Source of the DNA: Panulirus ornatus
Taxonomy: Eukaryota; Arthropoda; Malacostraca; Decapoda; Palinuridae
NCBI RefSeq assembly: GCF_036320965.1
Contig: NC_092224.1
Coordinates: 102,500,448 to 102,564,447, forward strand
DNA: 64,000 nt
Direction of reading: 5' to 3'
Below, piece after piece: positions 11,523 through 25,396 of this stretch (positions within the stretch are counted from its first letter, which is position 1; each line of letters opens with the position of its first letter). The notes under the pieces are model-generated. The model saw nothing but the letters and a program-made list of their open reading frames with translations. It was not told where the DNA came from and searched no databases. A program made the position numbers and the translations under genes.

Positions 11523-13632
11523 CTTTTACATTTACTTACCTTTTATTAACATACCGTCGACATGTACATTTACTTAAAATCTATTTATAAGCCATCGACC
11601 TGTACATTTACTTACGATTTATTTATATGACAACGAATTGTGATTTTACTTACATTTTATTTATATGTCATCGACAGGTTAGGTTACGTTAGGCTTGAAA
11701 TGATAATCACAGAAAATGGTAAAAATTAGTCATTGTAGAAAATGGTAAAATTTTTAGGGGTAAGAAACAAATGTTAGGAATTCTTTAGGGTTTAAGAAGT
11801 TGGGATACGTTACTCTACATGCATTGCCTTGTACATTTACTTACGTTTTATTTATATGCCATCGACTCGGACATTTACTTACATTTTATATATAAGCCAT
11901 TGACTTGTATAACTAGATGGCATATAAATAAACAGTAAGTAAATGTACATTTTCTTACGTTTTGTTTATATGCCAGCGACTCGTACATATACTTACGTTT
12001 TATTTATATGCCATCGATTTGTACATTTACTTTCGTTTTATTTGTATGCCATCGACTTGTATATTTACGTACGTTTCATTTATATGCCAGCGACTCGACA
12101 TTTACTTACGTTTTATTCATATGACATCGACTTGTACATTTACTTTCGTTTTATTTATATGCCATCGACATGTACATTGACTTACTATTTATTTATAAGC
12201 TATCGTCTTCTACATTTACTTACGTTATATTTATATGCCATCAACTTATACATGTACTTAAGGTTTATTTATATGCCATCGACTTGTATATTAACTTGCT
12301 TTCTATTTATAAGCCATCGACTTGTACGAGTCGCTGGCATATAAATAAAACGTAAGAAAATGTACATTTACTTACGTTTACTTTACGTGCCATTGACGGG
12401 TTAGGTTACGTTAATCTTGAAATGATAATCACAGAAAATGGTAAAAATTAGTCATTGTTACGCCAAAAAAAGTTTACCATTTTCTACAAACACGTTATGA
12501 ATTTTTGGGTGTTTTAAGAAATTGGAATACGTTACTCTATATATATCGACTTGTACATTTACTTTCGTTTTATTTATATACCATTCACTTGTACATTGTT
12601 TACGTTTGACTTATAAGCGATCGACTTGTACATTTATTTACGTTTTATTTATATGTCATTAGATTATATATTTACTTACGTTTCATTTTTATGCCAGCGA
12701 CTCGTATATTTACTTACATTTTATTTATATGCCAACCACATTTTAGGTTACGTTAAGCTTGAAATGATAATGATAGAAAATGGTAAAAATTGGTCTTTGT
12801 TACCCCTAAAAATTTTACCATTTTCTACAAACACATATTGGATTTTTTAGGTGTAAGAGTTGGGATACGTTACTCTGCATATATCGACTTTTACAATTAC
12901 ATATCTTTTATATATATGCCATCGACCTGTATATATACTTACGTTTTATTTATATGCAATCGACTTACACAATTAATTACGTTTTATTTATTTGCCAGCG
13001 ACTCGAACATTACGTTTTGTTTATATGTCATCGACTTGTACATTTATTTACGTTTTATTTATATGCCATCGACAGGTTAGGTTACGTTAGGCTTGACATG
13101 ATAATCACAGAAAATGGTAAAAATTAGTCATTGCAGAAAATGGGGAACTTGTTAGGGATAAGAAACACGTTATGAATTTTTTAGGGTTTAAGGTGTTGGG
13201 ATACGTTACTCTATATATATCGACTTGTACAATTACTTATGTTTTATATGTATGCCATCGACTTGTACATATACTTACGTTTTATATATATGCCATCGAC
13301 TTATACATTTACTTACGTTTCATTTATATGCCAGCAAATCGTACATTTGCCTTTTATTTATTACCCATCAACTTGTGCAAGTCGATGACATAAAGATAAA
13401 ACGTAAGTGAATGTACAAGTCGATAACATACATAAAACGTAAGTAAATGTACATGCCATCGACTTGTACATTTACTTGTCGATCGATAATGGTTCACTGA
13501 TGTTCACCACCATCACCGTGTGTGAGGAAGGGATGGTCGGCCGCGCGTCATCGAAAGCGAGAGTGAGGAGGAGGAGGAGGTGGCTGGCTTGCTGGCTCGG
13601 TTTGTGTGTGGGATGCGCCTGGGGCGGTTGGG

Positions 13633-13947
13633 TTATGTTAGGCACGAAAACCATAAGAGTCTTGTCATGCTTGTACGAATGCCTGTGGAGTTCCTTGGTC
13701 GTAGGGGCTTGGTTCTCCTTTTTGTTGTTGGTTTGTTAGGTCTCCCTGTACCGTCGTCTAAGTTTCTGCCTCGGCAAGTACATGCATCCTGTCGTTCGGC
13801 CATGCGCGTGCGAATCGTAGTATTAGTGTTCGACCCCAATGCCGCCGCCGCAGCAACAACATCAGCGGCAGCTGCATTAGTAGTATCCTTCTTCAATTCC
13901 ATTAGACCCAGTCTAATGATATCCTTGGTCTGTCTTTTCGAAGACAT
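13633..13947 (-). CDS. Unrecognised 104-codon reading frame in GC-rich DNA (copy 1)
   Basis: The frame starts MSSKRQTKDIIRLGLMELKK, passes an alanine-rich stretch (about residues 24-37) and continues with a basic, arginine- and threonine-rich tail. No family is recognised, and there is no signal peptide or membrane segment. The argument for coding is that the copy 2 partner (27492-27803) differs by one in-frame 3-bp deletion and a few substitutions and keeps the frame open. Against it, the block is GC-rich and repeat-flanked, and part of it (13764-13845) is itself repeated at 14188-14270. It could be a first exon, or chance. Confidence 0.2.
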   Translation of the reverse strand: MSSKRQTKDIIRLGLMELKKDTTNAAAADVVAAAAALGSNTNTTIRTRMAERQDACTCRGRNLDDGTGRPNKPTTKRRTKPLRPRNSTGIRTSMTRLLWFSCLT

Positions 13948-13968
13948 TCTTATATGGAACCGTCACGG

Positions 13969-13988
13969 CCCCCGCTGCGGCACGGGGG
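13969..13988. repeat. Short perfect hairpin
   Basis: CCCCCG and CGGGGG arms with an 8-nt loop (CTGCGGCA). The copy 2 counterpart near 27830 has one fewer pair. Confidence 0.5.
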
Positions 13989-14435
13989 AGACGACGCCTT
14001 GCCGTTTATGGCTTTTTCCTATTGTGAGTGTTGCCTACCTTCCCCCGACGCTTCAATGCAGCACATTTCCTGAGAATTCCACAAGATGGGATTTTCTCCG
14101 TGTTTTAAAAAGGTGCGGGATGTTGTGGTGGCACCCGCTCCAGCCAATTGTTATGATGATGATTAGACGGTGATGATTAGACCAGAGCTTCTGCCTCGGC
14201 AAGTACATGCATTATGTCGCTTGACCGTACGCGTGCGAATCGTAGGTCTTAGTGTTGTACACCAATGCCCCAGCAGCAGCAAAGGGAGGAAATTGGGTAA
14301 AGTTGAGAGCTACAGTTGCTACTTTATCCCATCCCAAATACGGATCAACCAAAACCTGATGTGCTGTACCGAACCGTTTGCATACGACTTGCGTATCAGC
14401 CTGGGTGCCGTGAGTGGCAGAGCAGTCTCCTCACT

Positions 14436-14505
14436 GCGATCCACTAAGGTTTAACCCGGAAAAAGGTTAGGGGATTTGTCACGCCAATCGATGGCAAGAG
14501 CCCCT
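14436..14505. repeat. Short dispersed repeat, about 65 bp (occurrence 1)
   Basis: The sequence from 'gcgatcc' through 'ctaaggtttaaccc', 'aaaaaggttaggggattt' and 'cacgccaatcgatggca' occurs here, at 28296-28365 (the duplicate) and again at 29812-29873 outside the duplication. Confidence 0.85.
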
Positions 14506-14572
14506 GCATAGTAGACATATGGATTAAGATGAGTTGTGTATTTCGCCACCGTAACTGGAACTCCCTCTCGCC

Positions 14573-15744
14573 CTCGCTTTCAATGCCGGCGTAGGAGGAG
14601 GCTGGCTGGGTGTGTGTGGTACGGAATGTGAGAGCGCGCGGGCGGTGGGGGAGTGGGAGGCTCTTGGGTGGGGTTGGGGGGGGGTTGCCGCCCTCCTCCT
14701 CCTCCGCCGCCACCGGCCTGCTCCCTCGCTCACGTACGACAATGTTATTAAAACAACCGCCAATCTAGTGAGTGATGTCAGATTCCACGGATGCAATGTG
14801 GGACGATCGACAATGGTTCACTGATGTTCAACACCACCACCAACGTGTGTAAGGAAGGAAGGTGGGTCGGCCGAGCGTCATCGAAAGCGAGAGTGAGGAG
14901 GTGGCATGCTGGCTGGTTGGCTCGGTGTGTGTGGTATGCGCCCGTACATTTACTTACGTTTCATTTATATGCCATCGACATGTGTATTTCGCCACCGTAA
15001 GTAATCGTACAAGTCAGTAGCATTGTACGTATGTAAATGTACAACTAACCTAACGTAAGTGTACCCCCTACGCCGGCATTGAGAGTGAGGAGGGGGTGGC
15101 TGGCTGGGTGTGTGTGGTATGGAATGCGAGACCGCGCGGGATGTGGATGTTGGGGTGTGTTGTGGCGGTCCTCCTCCTCCTCCGCCCCCGCCACCTCCCG
15201 CTCTCTCGCTCGCGTACGAATACGTTACTAAAACAACCGCGAATCTAGTGAGTGATGTCAAACTCCACGGATGCAATGTGGGGTCGATCGATAATGGGCC
15301 ACTGATGTTCACCACCTCCACCGTGGGTGAGGAAGGGAGGGAGGTGGGTCGGCCGCGAGTCATCGAAAGCGAGAGTGAGGAGGTGGCATGGTGGCTGGTT
15401 GGCTTGGTGTGTGTGTGGTATGCGCTCGAACATTTACTTACGTTTTATTTATATGCCATCGACATGTGTATTTCGCCACCGTAAGTAATCGTACAAGTCA
15501 ATAGCATTGTACGTAAGTAAATGTACAACTAACCTAACGTAAGTGGGCCCCCTACGCCGGCATTGAGAGTGAGGAGGGGGTGGCTGGCTGGGTGTGTGTG
15601 GTATGGAATGCGAGACCGCGCGGGATGTATAGGTTGGAGGGGGGGTTGCTGTCCTCCTCCGCCCCCGCCACCTCCCGCTCTCTCGCTTGCGTACGAATAC
15701 GTTACTAAAACAACCGCCAATCTAGTGAGTGATTTCAAACTCCT
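14573..15744. repeat. 480-bp GC-rich tandem repeat, copy 1 (about 2.4 units)
   Basis: Units begin at the 'ccccctacgccggcattgag' block. The first is partial and diverged (from 14573). A full unit spans 15061-15544, and the third is cut at 15744 by the duplication junction. Each holds a run of CTCC and CCGCC with 'ctctcgctcgcgtacgaata', 'cgatcgataatgg', 'ccaccaccgt', and an embedded piece of the 38-bp minisatellite ('catttacttacgtttt'). A related isolated piece lies at 13475-13640. The open frames inside contain proline- and glycine-rich simple sequence and are not supported as genes. Confidence 0.88.
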
Positions 15745-18700
15745 TTATTGTAAGGTCTTGGTATTGGTTCATCCTCCGTATCGAAGCACCAGTTAACACG
15801 CGGTGGGCGGGCTTGTTCAGGCGTCATCAGTATTGTACTGATGGAAGATTTTATTCACCTGAGTCCTGGAGAACTCGTTTGTTAATTGTGCTCTTTAGTT
15901 TATCTCATTTATGAATAAAAAGTTTTACTACTACCGTGTAATCGTACCTTGACGATAAGAGGTAGTTAGAGCAGTCGTTGTCGCCCAGCAAATGTAAACA
16001 AAGCATTGTGGCCGATGATTGGTGCAGCTAAGTCTCTCACCCATAATGCCACCACCGCTGCCGGTACTCCAGATAGAAGTTTGTGGAACCTCTTTTACCA
16101 TAGGGTTAACGTCAGCTGGACAAGCGAGTCGCGGTGTGTGTTGATATCTGTGTTTGTCGTGAAGTATATTCAAACTGGGCTGCTGTGGGAAACACCTGAT
16201 CGTGTGGAAGTGTGCAGAGAATATGTACTGACAACAGCTTAAGTGAGAGTATTGTTTGTGCTGTTATTACATCTGCCAGTACCAGGACTCGTGTTCGTTC
16301 CAGGATGTAGCAGGTCAGTGATGTATGGACACGTTGGGCTCGAACTATCTACGTAAATTTGATGTACACTGTGGTAAATATTTAGATATGAGTTTATATG
16401 GTGTGAGGAATATTACTATAATTATCGTTCATACGTGCCACACGGAGTTTGACGAATATGTTACGATTTCTAAGCAAGAATTGTTTACGTTCGGTCGTAT
16501 AATGGAATGTTACCCGTGTCTTTGCCTTGTACCACCACATCCAAAAGGTATTTAAGAGTTATATGTGTATGGGATTATCTAGTTTCATAATTTTGAAGAT
16601 GCCTATTTCAGCAAGTAGGTTAACATTAACGCCATTATTATAACTAAGTTTCCTTATAAAGTTTCACAGGTTTTTCTTGAACCTTTACAATACAAATAAC
16701 CAAGAAATTGTATATTTTTCTTGATTCTGATATATTTTTCTCTCATTTTTCAGGTATGTTTTGTGTACAATATCTTCGTGTGAGGGTCGTCCGTAATACT
16801 CGAACATTTCTGTTGTTTCATCATGCTAGAATTTCGCCCACGTCCAGGTGAGATCCTTGATGTATTCTGGGAAACGTTTATTTTTTTCCGCTTATCTATG
16901 GTGTTTTTATTTGATTGTATTTTTACTTGATTTTAGTCTTTCGGTGTTGATTTCCTCCACTAGTCTTTCTGTAGCTGGTTGTTTGGTCATTTGGGTATTT
17001 ACGCAAATTTTTTTTCTAAAAAATTTCTGATCGATCCAGACTTGCTGCATTCAGATCTGGCTTTCAAAGTCATGTAGGACGTCATTATTTTACGCAGTGC
17101 ATAAGTTGACTGGAAACGTTACCATTTTCTAATATATAGATTTATGTAACGACCAAAGAAAAATAATGCAGTTATCCATAAACGCATATTCATGGTTATT
17201 CACAGATAATGTAACCTAACAACGTGCGGTGCCGACTATATATCGTGGTCTCCCATCTTCACACCAAAATACAATTAGTAGAAGATTTTCACTAGGTGTG
17301 ATATTTGTCTTGTTTGTGATTTAGGCGTAAAAACTCCATTCGCACAGCAGAAATTGTCCTGTCCATTGATGTAAGATCTTGCTTGGAAGCCATTTTCGTT
17401 CTGAAAGTGAAAGTTTTGCTGTTCCATTACCTCCTCGCTGCCACAACACTCGGTGAGTGCATGAGGGAAGCGCCACAGGGCTGCTTCAGTTGTCATAAAG
17501 CGCAGGACGTATTAAGTATTTGAGTCGCGTTGTTTCTTTATTTTTCATTTTTGATGTCTGTTAAAATTGTATGTAGGAACTTCGTTTATGCTATTTTTTA
17601 ACTATTATTGTCATCGTTATTTCTGGGAGAAACAACGCAGTATTATAATCCGGAGCAGTTAGTCTTGTTTAAATACGGAAATGACGTAAAAAAAAGTGTA
17701 CAAGACTTTTGAGTTCCACACAGTGGGTGGGGTGTTTGGGCTTTAGAGAGAGGGAAATACTGGATTACAAATATATAAACTGACACACCACCGTCCTACC
17801 TTAACCTAACGTAACTCGAAACTTAATCAATCCCAGCCTAACTTCACCGTAACTTTACGAAGTCTAACGACCCATAACAAGACCAAACACAATTTAGTCT
17901 TAACGTTACGAAGCCTAACGTTCTTTAACTTAGCAAGCGTTACCTAAAGATTACCGCTAGTAAGAAAATTAGCGATTATGAAACCTAACCAAACCTATTG
18001 TAACAATTTCCTACCTATAACGAAGGAACCACTAAGAAACTTACCTTATTGTGAATGATGCAACGTGGAGGAGGAATTGATTGAATCGGTAACTCGTCCT
18101 GAAAATCTGATACAAAGACTGCCAGATATCGGACTGCGGGTTTTCCATAGACAGAACATTCGCCCGATTGTTTACATTATAGTACTGTTATTTTCCTTTC
18201 TGCCATATTTTTTTCTTATAACTGACCTCGGAAAATTCCTTGTGATGGTATATTGTTTATATAGCCGCCATGATATCCAGCTAGATGTAACAGTTTTTAC
18301 TATTATCTAGTGTTTACATTAATTTTTGTGGTGTCTTGGATGGAGTTAAAGGTTCATTGTTGTGTAGAATGGAAAGTTGAGGATCTCTCGTTCTCTAAAT
18401 GACAGAGGACCATACTCTCAAAAGGTTTAGCATAAGATCTCGTAAAGATGTAGATATGAAGGGTAGTTGGTTGTTTGGGTATTAGGATACTACTAGTCGT
18501 CCTAGAGGTAATCTGCCACTTGACTCTTATATAGTGCAAGACGAGGATTGCGTAGGTGTCGTGTAATGTAGCAGGTGGTACCATCTTCCCGTGGTCAGGG
18601 CTACGGCAAGTTCACGTTCTGAATTGGGTAACTCGGATCATAATATTCCTTGTTCATCGTAAATTGAATTAGTGCATTATCTCTGCTCATCCTTAACATA

Positions 18701-19400
18701 TCTGCATTTCAGAAGTTAGATTTACAAAGCAGGACGTAATAGGCATAAGTGTTAGTAAGTTCTGTATTGTTGGTTTGCATGACAGACGACTGACAATCAT
18801 ATTATTTTCTCCTAATGCTCTACCGATAGGCGTTTATGTATTCGGTCCATTAACAAATAGTGAAGATTTTCAGAGTTCGGTCATCGCTGCCGGGCAGTTG
18901 TTACAGTAAATGAACGAAATTTTCGTTGCGGGTTTCCTTGGCGATTTTTTTTTTCTTGGATAAGTTTAGTTTTATCGTCTGATACACTTGGATCAGTGTT
19001 TCTCAAGCTTTCATGACTCTCGCCTGTTGGCTTTCACGAAATACTCGCTCAACCCCCCCCCCCCCATTTCTTTTGAAGAATTTGACATTTTGTGTTGTGT
19101 TTTAGTATTGAGGATCAGCTAGTTCGTAGTTTATGTAGCCTTGTATCTCGTGAGCATGGATGAAGACAAATTAGATAGAAATAATGTCAAAACATAACAT
19201 GTATAAAGTGTATAAGTATATATTTTGGCCAACACTTAGGTGAGCCAAAGCCAAATTACACCCAATATCATAGAAACCAAAAACACGTTAAATCTCGTAA
19301 ACCCATTAGAACAAAAAAATCATATGCAAACAATGAATTAAAACTGTCGAATCTGCTAATAATATTTAACTATTACGATACTGGAATTAAAGGATGATTT

Positions 19401-21014
19401 GAATCTTGTGCATTCAGCGAGGTGGATGCTGCTGCCATTCTTTCAGAAATTATAGGTTTCGGGGATAAAAGAGCACTACGCAAGTAGTTTTCTAGTATTC
19501 GTTAGATTACGCTGTTTTGTGTCCAGGACAATGAGAGTTGAAAAGCCAACTTGCCAGAGATAGTGAAAATCCTGAAACGAAGTGCTCCCTCGCCATTTTT
19601 GGGTAGACTGGGAGTTATTTGACCCAGAGCTCTTCCATACTCATGGTTTCAAACTTATCATTTGCACTCGCGTCGCGCATAAATTCGATGGCTGCTGCTT
19701 GCACAGGATTCGTTAACTACCCCACATCAATGTTAAATGGATACCATGCCAATTTCCAACACAAGGATATGGAAAATGGCGCATAGATTCCTCGGCAACG
19801 GAATCCAGATGAGATAGATTCTTTCTTTGTGTCCAGACCATACTGATCATGATCTTTCCTCTCAGCATGGAGTCCCTTGAGATGAGACTATGAAAATGTT
19901 CTGCCGTTTCCAAAACCGAGTTTTCTCCTCCTTGAGACCTCTGATGACATCATAATGCACAATGATTGCGTTTCTTGTAATTGTTAATTGAGTTTGTTGA
20001 TAGTCTCGGAAATATGCACAAGGTACGCTAGTGAAAACTAAATCTTTTCGCTTGTAAATGTGTCATACAGATCTTGTTTCTGGCTTTATTGGGAAGAGTT
20101 GCTCTTCATATTTGCTACGTTCATAGAGCCGACTCGACACGATTCCTTTTCAAGGCCAGCGGGCTTCCATGTGGAAGCAGAATTTTATGATCAGCAACTA
20201 AATCTGTGCAGAGAGCTGCAAAGAGGCGAGAATATGAAGATGTTCACAAAATAATCAACTTCTATTAACCAATTCAATGAATTGCGTAGGTCATCTTGAA
20301 AGATGAATTACATGTTTTCTTAAAGGGTTTTACCAGCAAGTGCTCATCTGTGGATGAGGCAAGAGTCCCAGTTATGGCTCCATTCTTTTCTTTGACCAAT
20401 TTTATGAATCCCCAACGAGAGAAAAGCATTGTTAGGGCACAGTCATTGGACACTCCGACATACGTTTCCCATGGAAGATAATTTTCTTGGGGAACTTTCA
20501 AAGATACTAGAAGCTTTTCACGTGGTCTCCAGTGCTTTCCAGAGAAAGATTCTTTCACAACTCCTTCATCCTCTAATGTAGGATAAACAAGCAGTTGAAA
20601 GCTTTGGTCAGCATCAGTGGTTTTGTTGTACTGTTCCAAAGCGCTGGGATTCTCATTTGTATAATTTGTACTTTGTCATCTAGAAGTTCATCAACGCGAC
20701 GCTTCAGTGTTACCAGAAAGTGACATCTTGGATAACTTTTTGTGGATCTGCGCCAAGCACAATATTTGTAGGTCTCGAGCATGATTTCATTAATCTCTTC
20801 AATAGTGAGCCGCCTTTGCTTTGGCAATAAGCAGTGACAACTCGTAAGATGCTTCCACCACTTTGAACGATTTCTGGTGAAAAGCTCCCGTGGTGTCCAT
20901 AGTCATGTTTCAATTCTGTCTGGCTCCAAAGAACTTCTTTAGCTGGCCTTTGGTTGCTTTGTGGTTTGAATTTCGCGGTAATGACTTTAATATTGTCAGG
21001 AATATGTGTGAGGA
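19401..21014 (-). pseudogene. Decayed hAT transposase (relic A, copy 2)
   Basis: This is the duplicate of 5620-7250. The open core segment (20639-20274) has the same 121 codons as relic A copy 1 except two substitutions (V to F and E to K in the stretch after the NDCALTM block). It shares the main frame breaks, so the transposase was already dead before the duplication. Confidence 0.8.
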
Positions 21015-21459
21015 ATTGATAACCAATGCTCGAGACAACCTGGGCTAGTTAAAGGGATTTTTAAGTAGGAGAAATTTGACATCGGTAAACGTAATAGTTG
21101 GGAATAAGTGGTCTTCTGTGAGGAAGGATAAGTGTATGACTTGACTGGGTCAAAGTGGCTGGGTATACTTTGTATGTGCTGTGCAACTATCTGAGTGTAG
21201 GGGATGTGGTTGATAAATACCCTTCCAATGTTTCTAAAAGATGTTGAGTGTGTTGAGGGTTTTGATGTTAAGTGCTATTTTTTAGCCTGTTGACGTCTTT
21301 TTTGGGTGTACGTTTGAATTAATGGATTTGCTTCTAAAAGTCTTGAGATTGTATTTTTTTTTATCTGCTGTTGTGATTACCGAATTCTTAGGCTCTGTCT
21401 AAGGCTGTTCATTATGTGGTTGCTCTGAGGTTGTTCATTATGTGGCTGCTTAGGGTAGT

Positions 21460-22440
21460 GAGATCCCAGTGTGTTAGGCCTAATCTGTGTCAGTTTTGGT
21501 CAAATCATCGACCGTAGCACCAGAGAAGACTTGGTTTTGGTAGCAGGGAAGGAGTAGTATCTTGGGGAGAGTGTGATTTGGAGACTGTTAGCAGCTGCAT
21601 ATGATTTGCTGATGTATGTGCCCTATCTCTGTGTCTGTGAAAGTGACGGATTGATAAAGGCAATTTTTCGCGTATGTGTGATTAGTGAGTTTCTGAAAGT
21701 GTCCCAATGGGACTTCTTGTAATGATAATGAGGTTATTAGATGAGAGTTGAAGGTAGAAGGGAATGTAATCGGAACCCCATAGAGACCTGGGAGATAGAA
21801 ATTGAAGGTAATTGCTGCCCCTCTGCTGAAGACAATGTCTGGTCTGCTTTTACGTGTTCAAGGAGAGTAGCTGTCAGGCGGTGGTTATTGTAGTAGCCGA
21901 ACACGTTGGATTGCAATATTTTAGGTATTTTATTTTTGGAAAAAAATCAAATGATTTAAGTTTGCCTAGATAACCCAATTTCACTCGATTGTGATTATTT
22001 TTGACGAGTTGTCTGGTCATGGGTCGAGGACGGTCTGGGGTTTGACGGGGAAGTGTCTTCGTCGAGGTATTGAATTTCAATGTTGGAAAGTGTATTGATG
22101 GAGAAGTTATCGGATGAGTTAACGGTCTGATTCTGGAGGTCCTCCAGAAAGACCAGGTTCAGTGTGGGGGAGGAAGGAGGAGAGGAATTGATAAGTGCGG
22201 ACCTGGAGTAAGTGATGGTCTGGGAGGTGATGGGAGTCGTGGTAAAGAATGTAGAATTTTAGGGAAATTGAGGAAAGCTTTGCAGTAGTACTGGTGGTGG
22301 CCAGGGACGTTGGATTTGTGGTAGAGCTTAGGGAAGCGGGGATGTCAGGATGATTGGTAAGATTTTTAGTGGGGAGTGAGTGGTTGTTGGGAAGGGAAGC
22401 AACAAGTTCAGGAGTCTTTAAAGTTGGTAAGTTGTTGTGT
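21460..22440 (-). pseudogene. Possible non-LTR relic (ORF1 end, APE start), copy 2
   Basis: This is the duplicate of 7690-8640 with the same LQSNVFGYYNNHR segment. A small indel near 22318 changes the frame of the proline/serine-rich segment relative to copy 1, so that its end differs (LSGGPPESDR here). Neither copy is under visible frame constraint. Confidence 0.35.
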
Positions 22441-22526
22441 GCTGTAAGTAAAAAAAAAAAAAAAACTAAAATCGTAACCACTTTGCTCAGGAAAATGGAT
22501 TTTAAAAAACCTACATGCATTTTTGT

Positions 22527-23790
22527 TTGAAGCGTGTGGAAGTCATTGAAATTTGTTTGGAGTTTCTTGAGACTATGAAAAGGTCCAGATGTTTCCGAAA
22601 CAGTTTTCTCCTTGAAACTTTTGATTGCATAATGCGCTATGATAATTGCGTTTCTAACTTGTAGCTGTAGATTGAGGTTGTTGATACCCAGAAATGTGCA
22701 CAAGGTACGCTCGTGAAAACTAAAACTTTTCTCCTTTAAATGCGTCTTACAGTTCTACTTGTTTAAGGCTTTATTGAAAAGAATTGCTCTCTATCTTGCG
22801 TTCATAGAGCCGACCCTGCATATATCATTTTGAGGGTCAGAGGACATCCATGTGGAAACGGAAGAGCTTTGTGATGAGGTCCAACATCTGTGCAGAGATG
22901 CATAGAATATAAAGAGCTCTTTACAAAATAAACAACTTTTATTGCCAAATTCAACAAATTGTGTAGGTCATTAGGAAGTTGAATTACTTATGTTTTCTGT
23001 AGAGTTTTGGCAGCAAGTGCTCCTCTGTGGATGACGCAGGAATCCCAGTTACGGATCCATTCATTTCTTTGAACAATTCTATGAATCCGAGCGAGACATA
23101 TGCATCGTTAGTGCACAGTCATTGGAGACTCCGACAGTAGTTTCCCATGAAATGTAATTCTCATGAAAAAAAGACTTTCATTGATACCGGAAGCTTTTCA
23201 TGTGGTCTCCAGTGCTTTCGAGAAAATCATTTCGTATTTCGCAACTCCATCCTCTAATCGAGGATAAGCAAGCAGTTGAAAGCTTTGATCAGCATCAGTG
23301 GTTTCATCGTACTGTGTTCCAAAACAGTGGGATTATCTGTATCATGATTCGTTTTGTAATGTCTAAAAGTTCATCAACGCAACGCTTCAATGTGTTACCA
23401 AAAAGTGAAATCTTGGGTAACTTTTTGTGGCTCTGCGCCGCTAAGCACAATATTTGCATGACTCTACAAGAATGATTTCAAGTCTTCAATAAAGTGAACC
23501 TTCTTTGCTCTGGCAATAAGCATTGACAACTCATCAGATGGTTCCACCACTCTGAACGACTCCTGGCGAAAAGCTCCTGTGGTGTCCAACGTCATATGTT
23601 TGAACTCTTTCATTAAAATGTCTGGCTGCGAAGAACTTTTTTACCTCAAGTCTGGGTGCGACAAACTTCTTTAGCTTGCCTTTAGTTGTCTTGTGGTTTG
23701 AAGAGCGCGGTAATACATTTAAAAGTGTTATCAGGAATGTCAGAAATTGAAAACTAATGTCCGAGGTACCTGGGGCAACTTAAAGGGATT
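22527..23790 (-). pseudogene. Second hAT relic (relic B, copy 2)
   Basis: This is the duplicate of 8765-10010. It carries the same NNLNLQLQVRNAIII block near 22670, and the same order of hAT-related nucleotide blocks up to about 23790. Confidence 0.75.
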
Positions 23791-24302
23791 TTAGGAGAAA
23801 TTAGACACCGTTGAACGTAATAGTTACCAGTAAGTAGTCTTATGTGAGGGAATACAAGTGTATGATTTGATGTGGGTAAAAGTGACTGGGTCTACTTTGT
23901 AATTACTGTGCAACGATTTGAGTGTTCTTATAAGGTAAGGGATTTGGTGATACGATTGCAAAATACACGCCTAGTGTCTCTTATAGAACTTGACAATAAC
24001 TCGAAGGTTTTGATGTCATGTGCTATGTTTGGGATACGTTACTCTATATATTTCGACTTGTACATTTACTTACGTTTTATTTATATGCCATCGACTTTTA
24101 CATATACATATGTTTTATATACGTCATCGACTTTTACATTTACTTACGTTCTACTCATATGCCATCGACAGGTTAGGTTACGTAAGGCTTGAAATGATAA
24201 TCATAGAAAATGGTAAAAATTTGTCCTTGTAGAAAATGGTAAATATTTTAGGGGTAACAGATACATGTTATGAATTTTTTAGGGTTTAAAAAGTTGGGAT
24301 AC

Positions 24303-24487
<185 letters not shown>

Positions 24488-25291
24488 TGACTTTTACATT
24501 TATTTACGTTTGATTTATTTGCCATCGACTTGTACATTTACTTACGTTTTATCTATAAACAATCGTCTTGTAAATTTGCTTAGGTTTTTTTTATATGCCA
24601 TCGAATTATACATACACTTACGTTTTATTTTTATACCATCGACTTGTACATTTACTTATGTTTCATTTATTTGCCATCGACAGGTTAGGATATGTTAGGC
24701 TTGAAATGATAATCACATAAAATGGTAGAAATTATTCATTGTTACACCTAAAAAGTTTACCATTTTCTACAAACACGTTATGAATTATCTAGTGTTTAAG
24801 AAGTTGGAATACGTTACTCTATACATATGTCTTGTACATACGTTTTATTTACATGCCATCGACAGGTTAGGTTACGTTAGGTTTGAATTGATAATCACAG
24901 AAAATGGTAGAAAATAGTAATTGTTGAAAATGCTAAAATTTTTAGTGGTAAGAAACATGTGAATTTTTTAGGGTTTAAGAAGTTGGGATACGCTACTCTA
25001 TATATATATATACTTGTACATTCACTTTCGTTTTTATAAGCCATCGACTTGTAAATTTCCATAAGTTTTATTTATATGCCATCGAATTATATAATCACTT
25101 ACGTTTTATTTTTATACCAGCGACTCGTACATTTACTTACATTTTATTCATGTGCGATCGATAGTCTAGGTGACGTTAGGCTTGAAATCATAAAGAAAAT
25201 GGTAAGTTATTCAGTGTAGAAAATGGTAAACTTTTAAGGGTTAACAAACACATGTTAGGAATTTTTTAGTGTTTAAGAAGTTTGGATACGT

Positions 25292-25396
<105 letters not shown>

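Noticed and set aside
11943..12344. 133-codon and similar open frames rich in FTYV, YAIDLYIY and CHR (also 25817-26218)
   Set aside because: Products of the 38-bp minisatellite read in rotating frames.
14170..14454. 94-codon frame identical in copy 2 (28030-28314)
   Set aside because: The identity reflects recent duplication of the DNA; it overlaps an 85-bp repeated module and a dispersed repeat, with no recognisable motif.
15110..15484. Proline- and glycine-rich open frames within the 480-bp repeat (also 28822-29283, 29301-29642)
   Set aside because: They consist of repeat text with CCGCC/CTCC runs, exist on both strands and differ by repeat unit.
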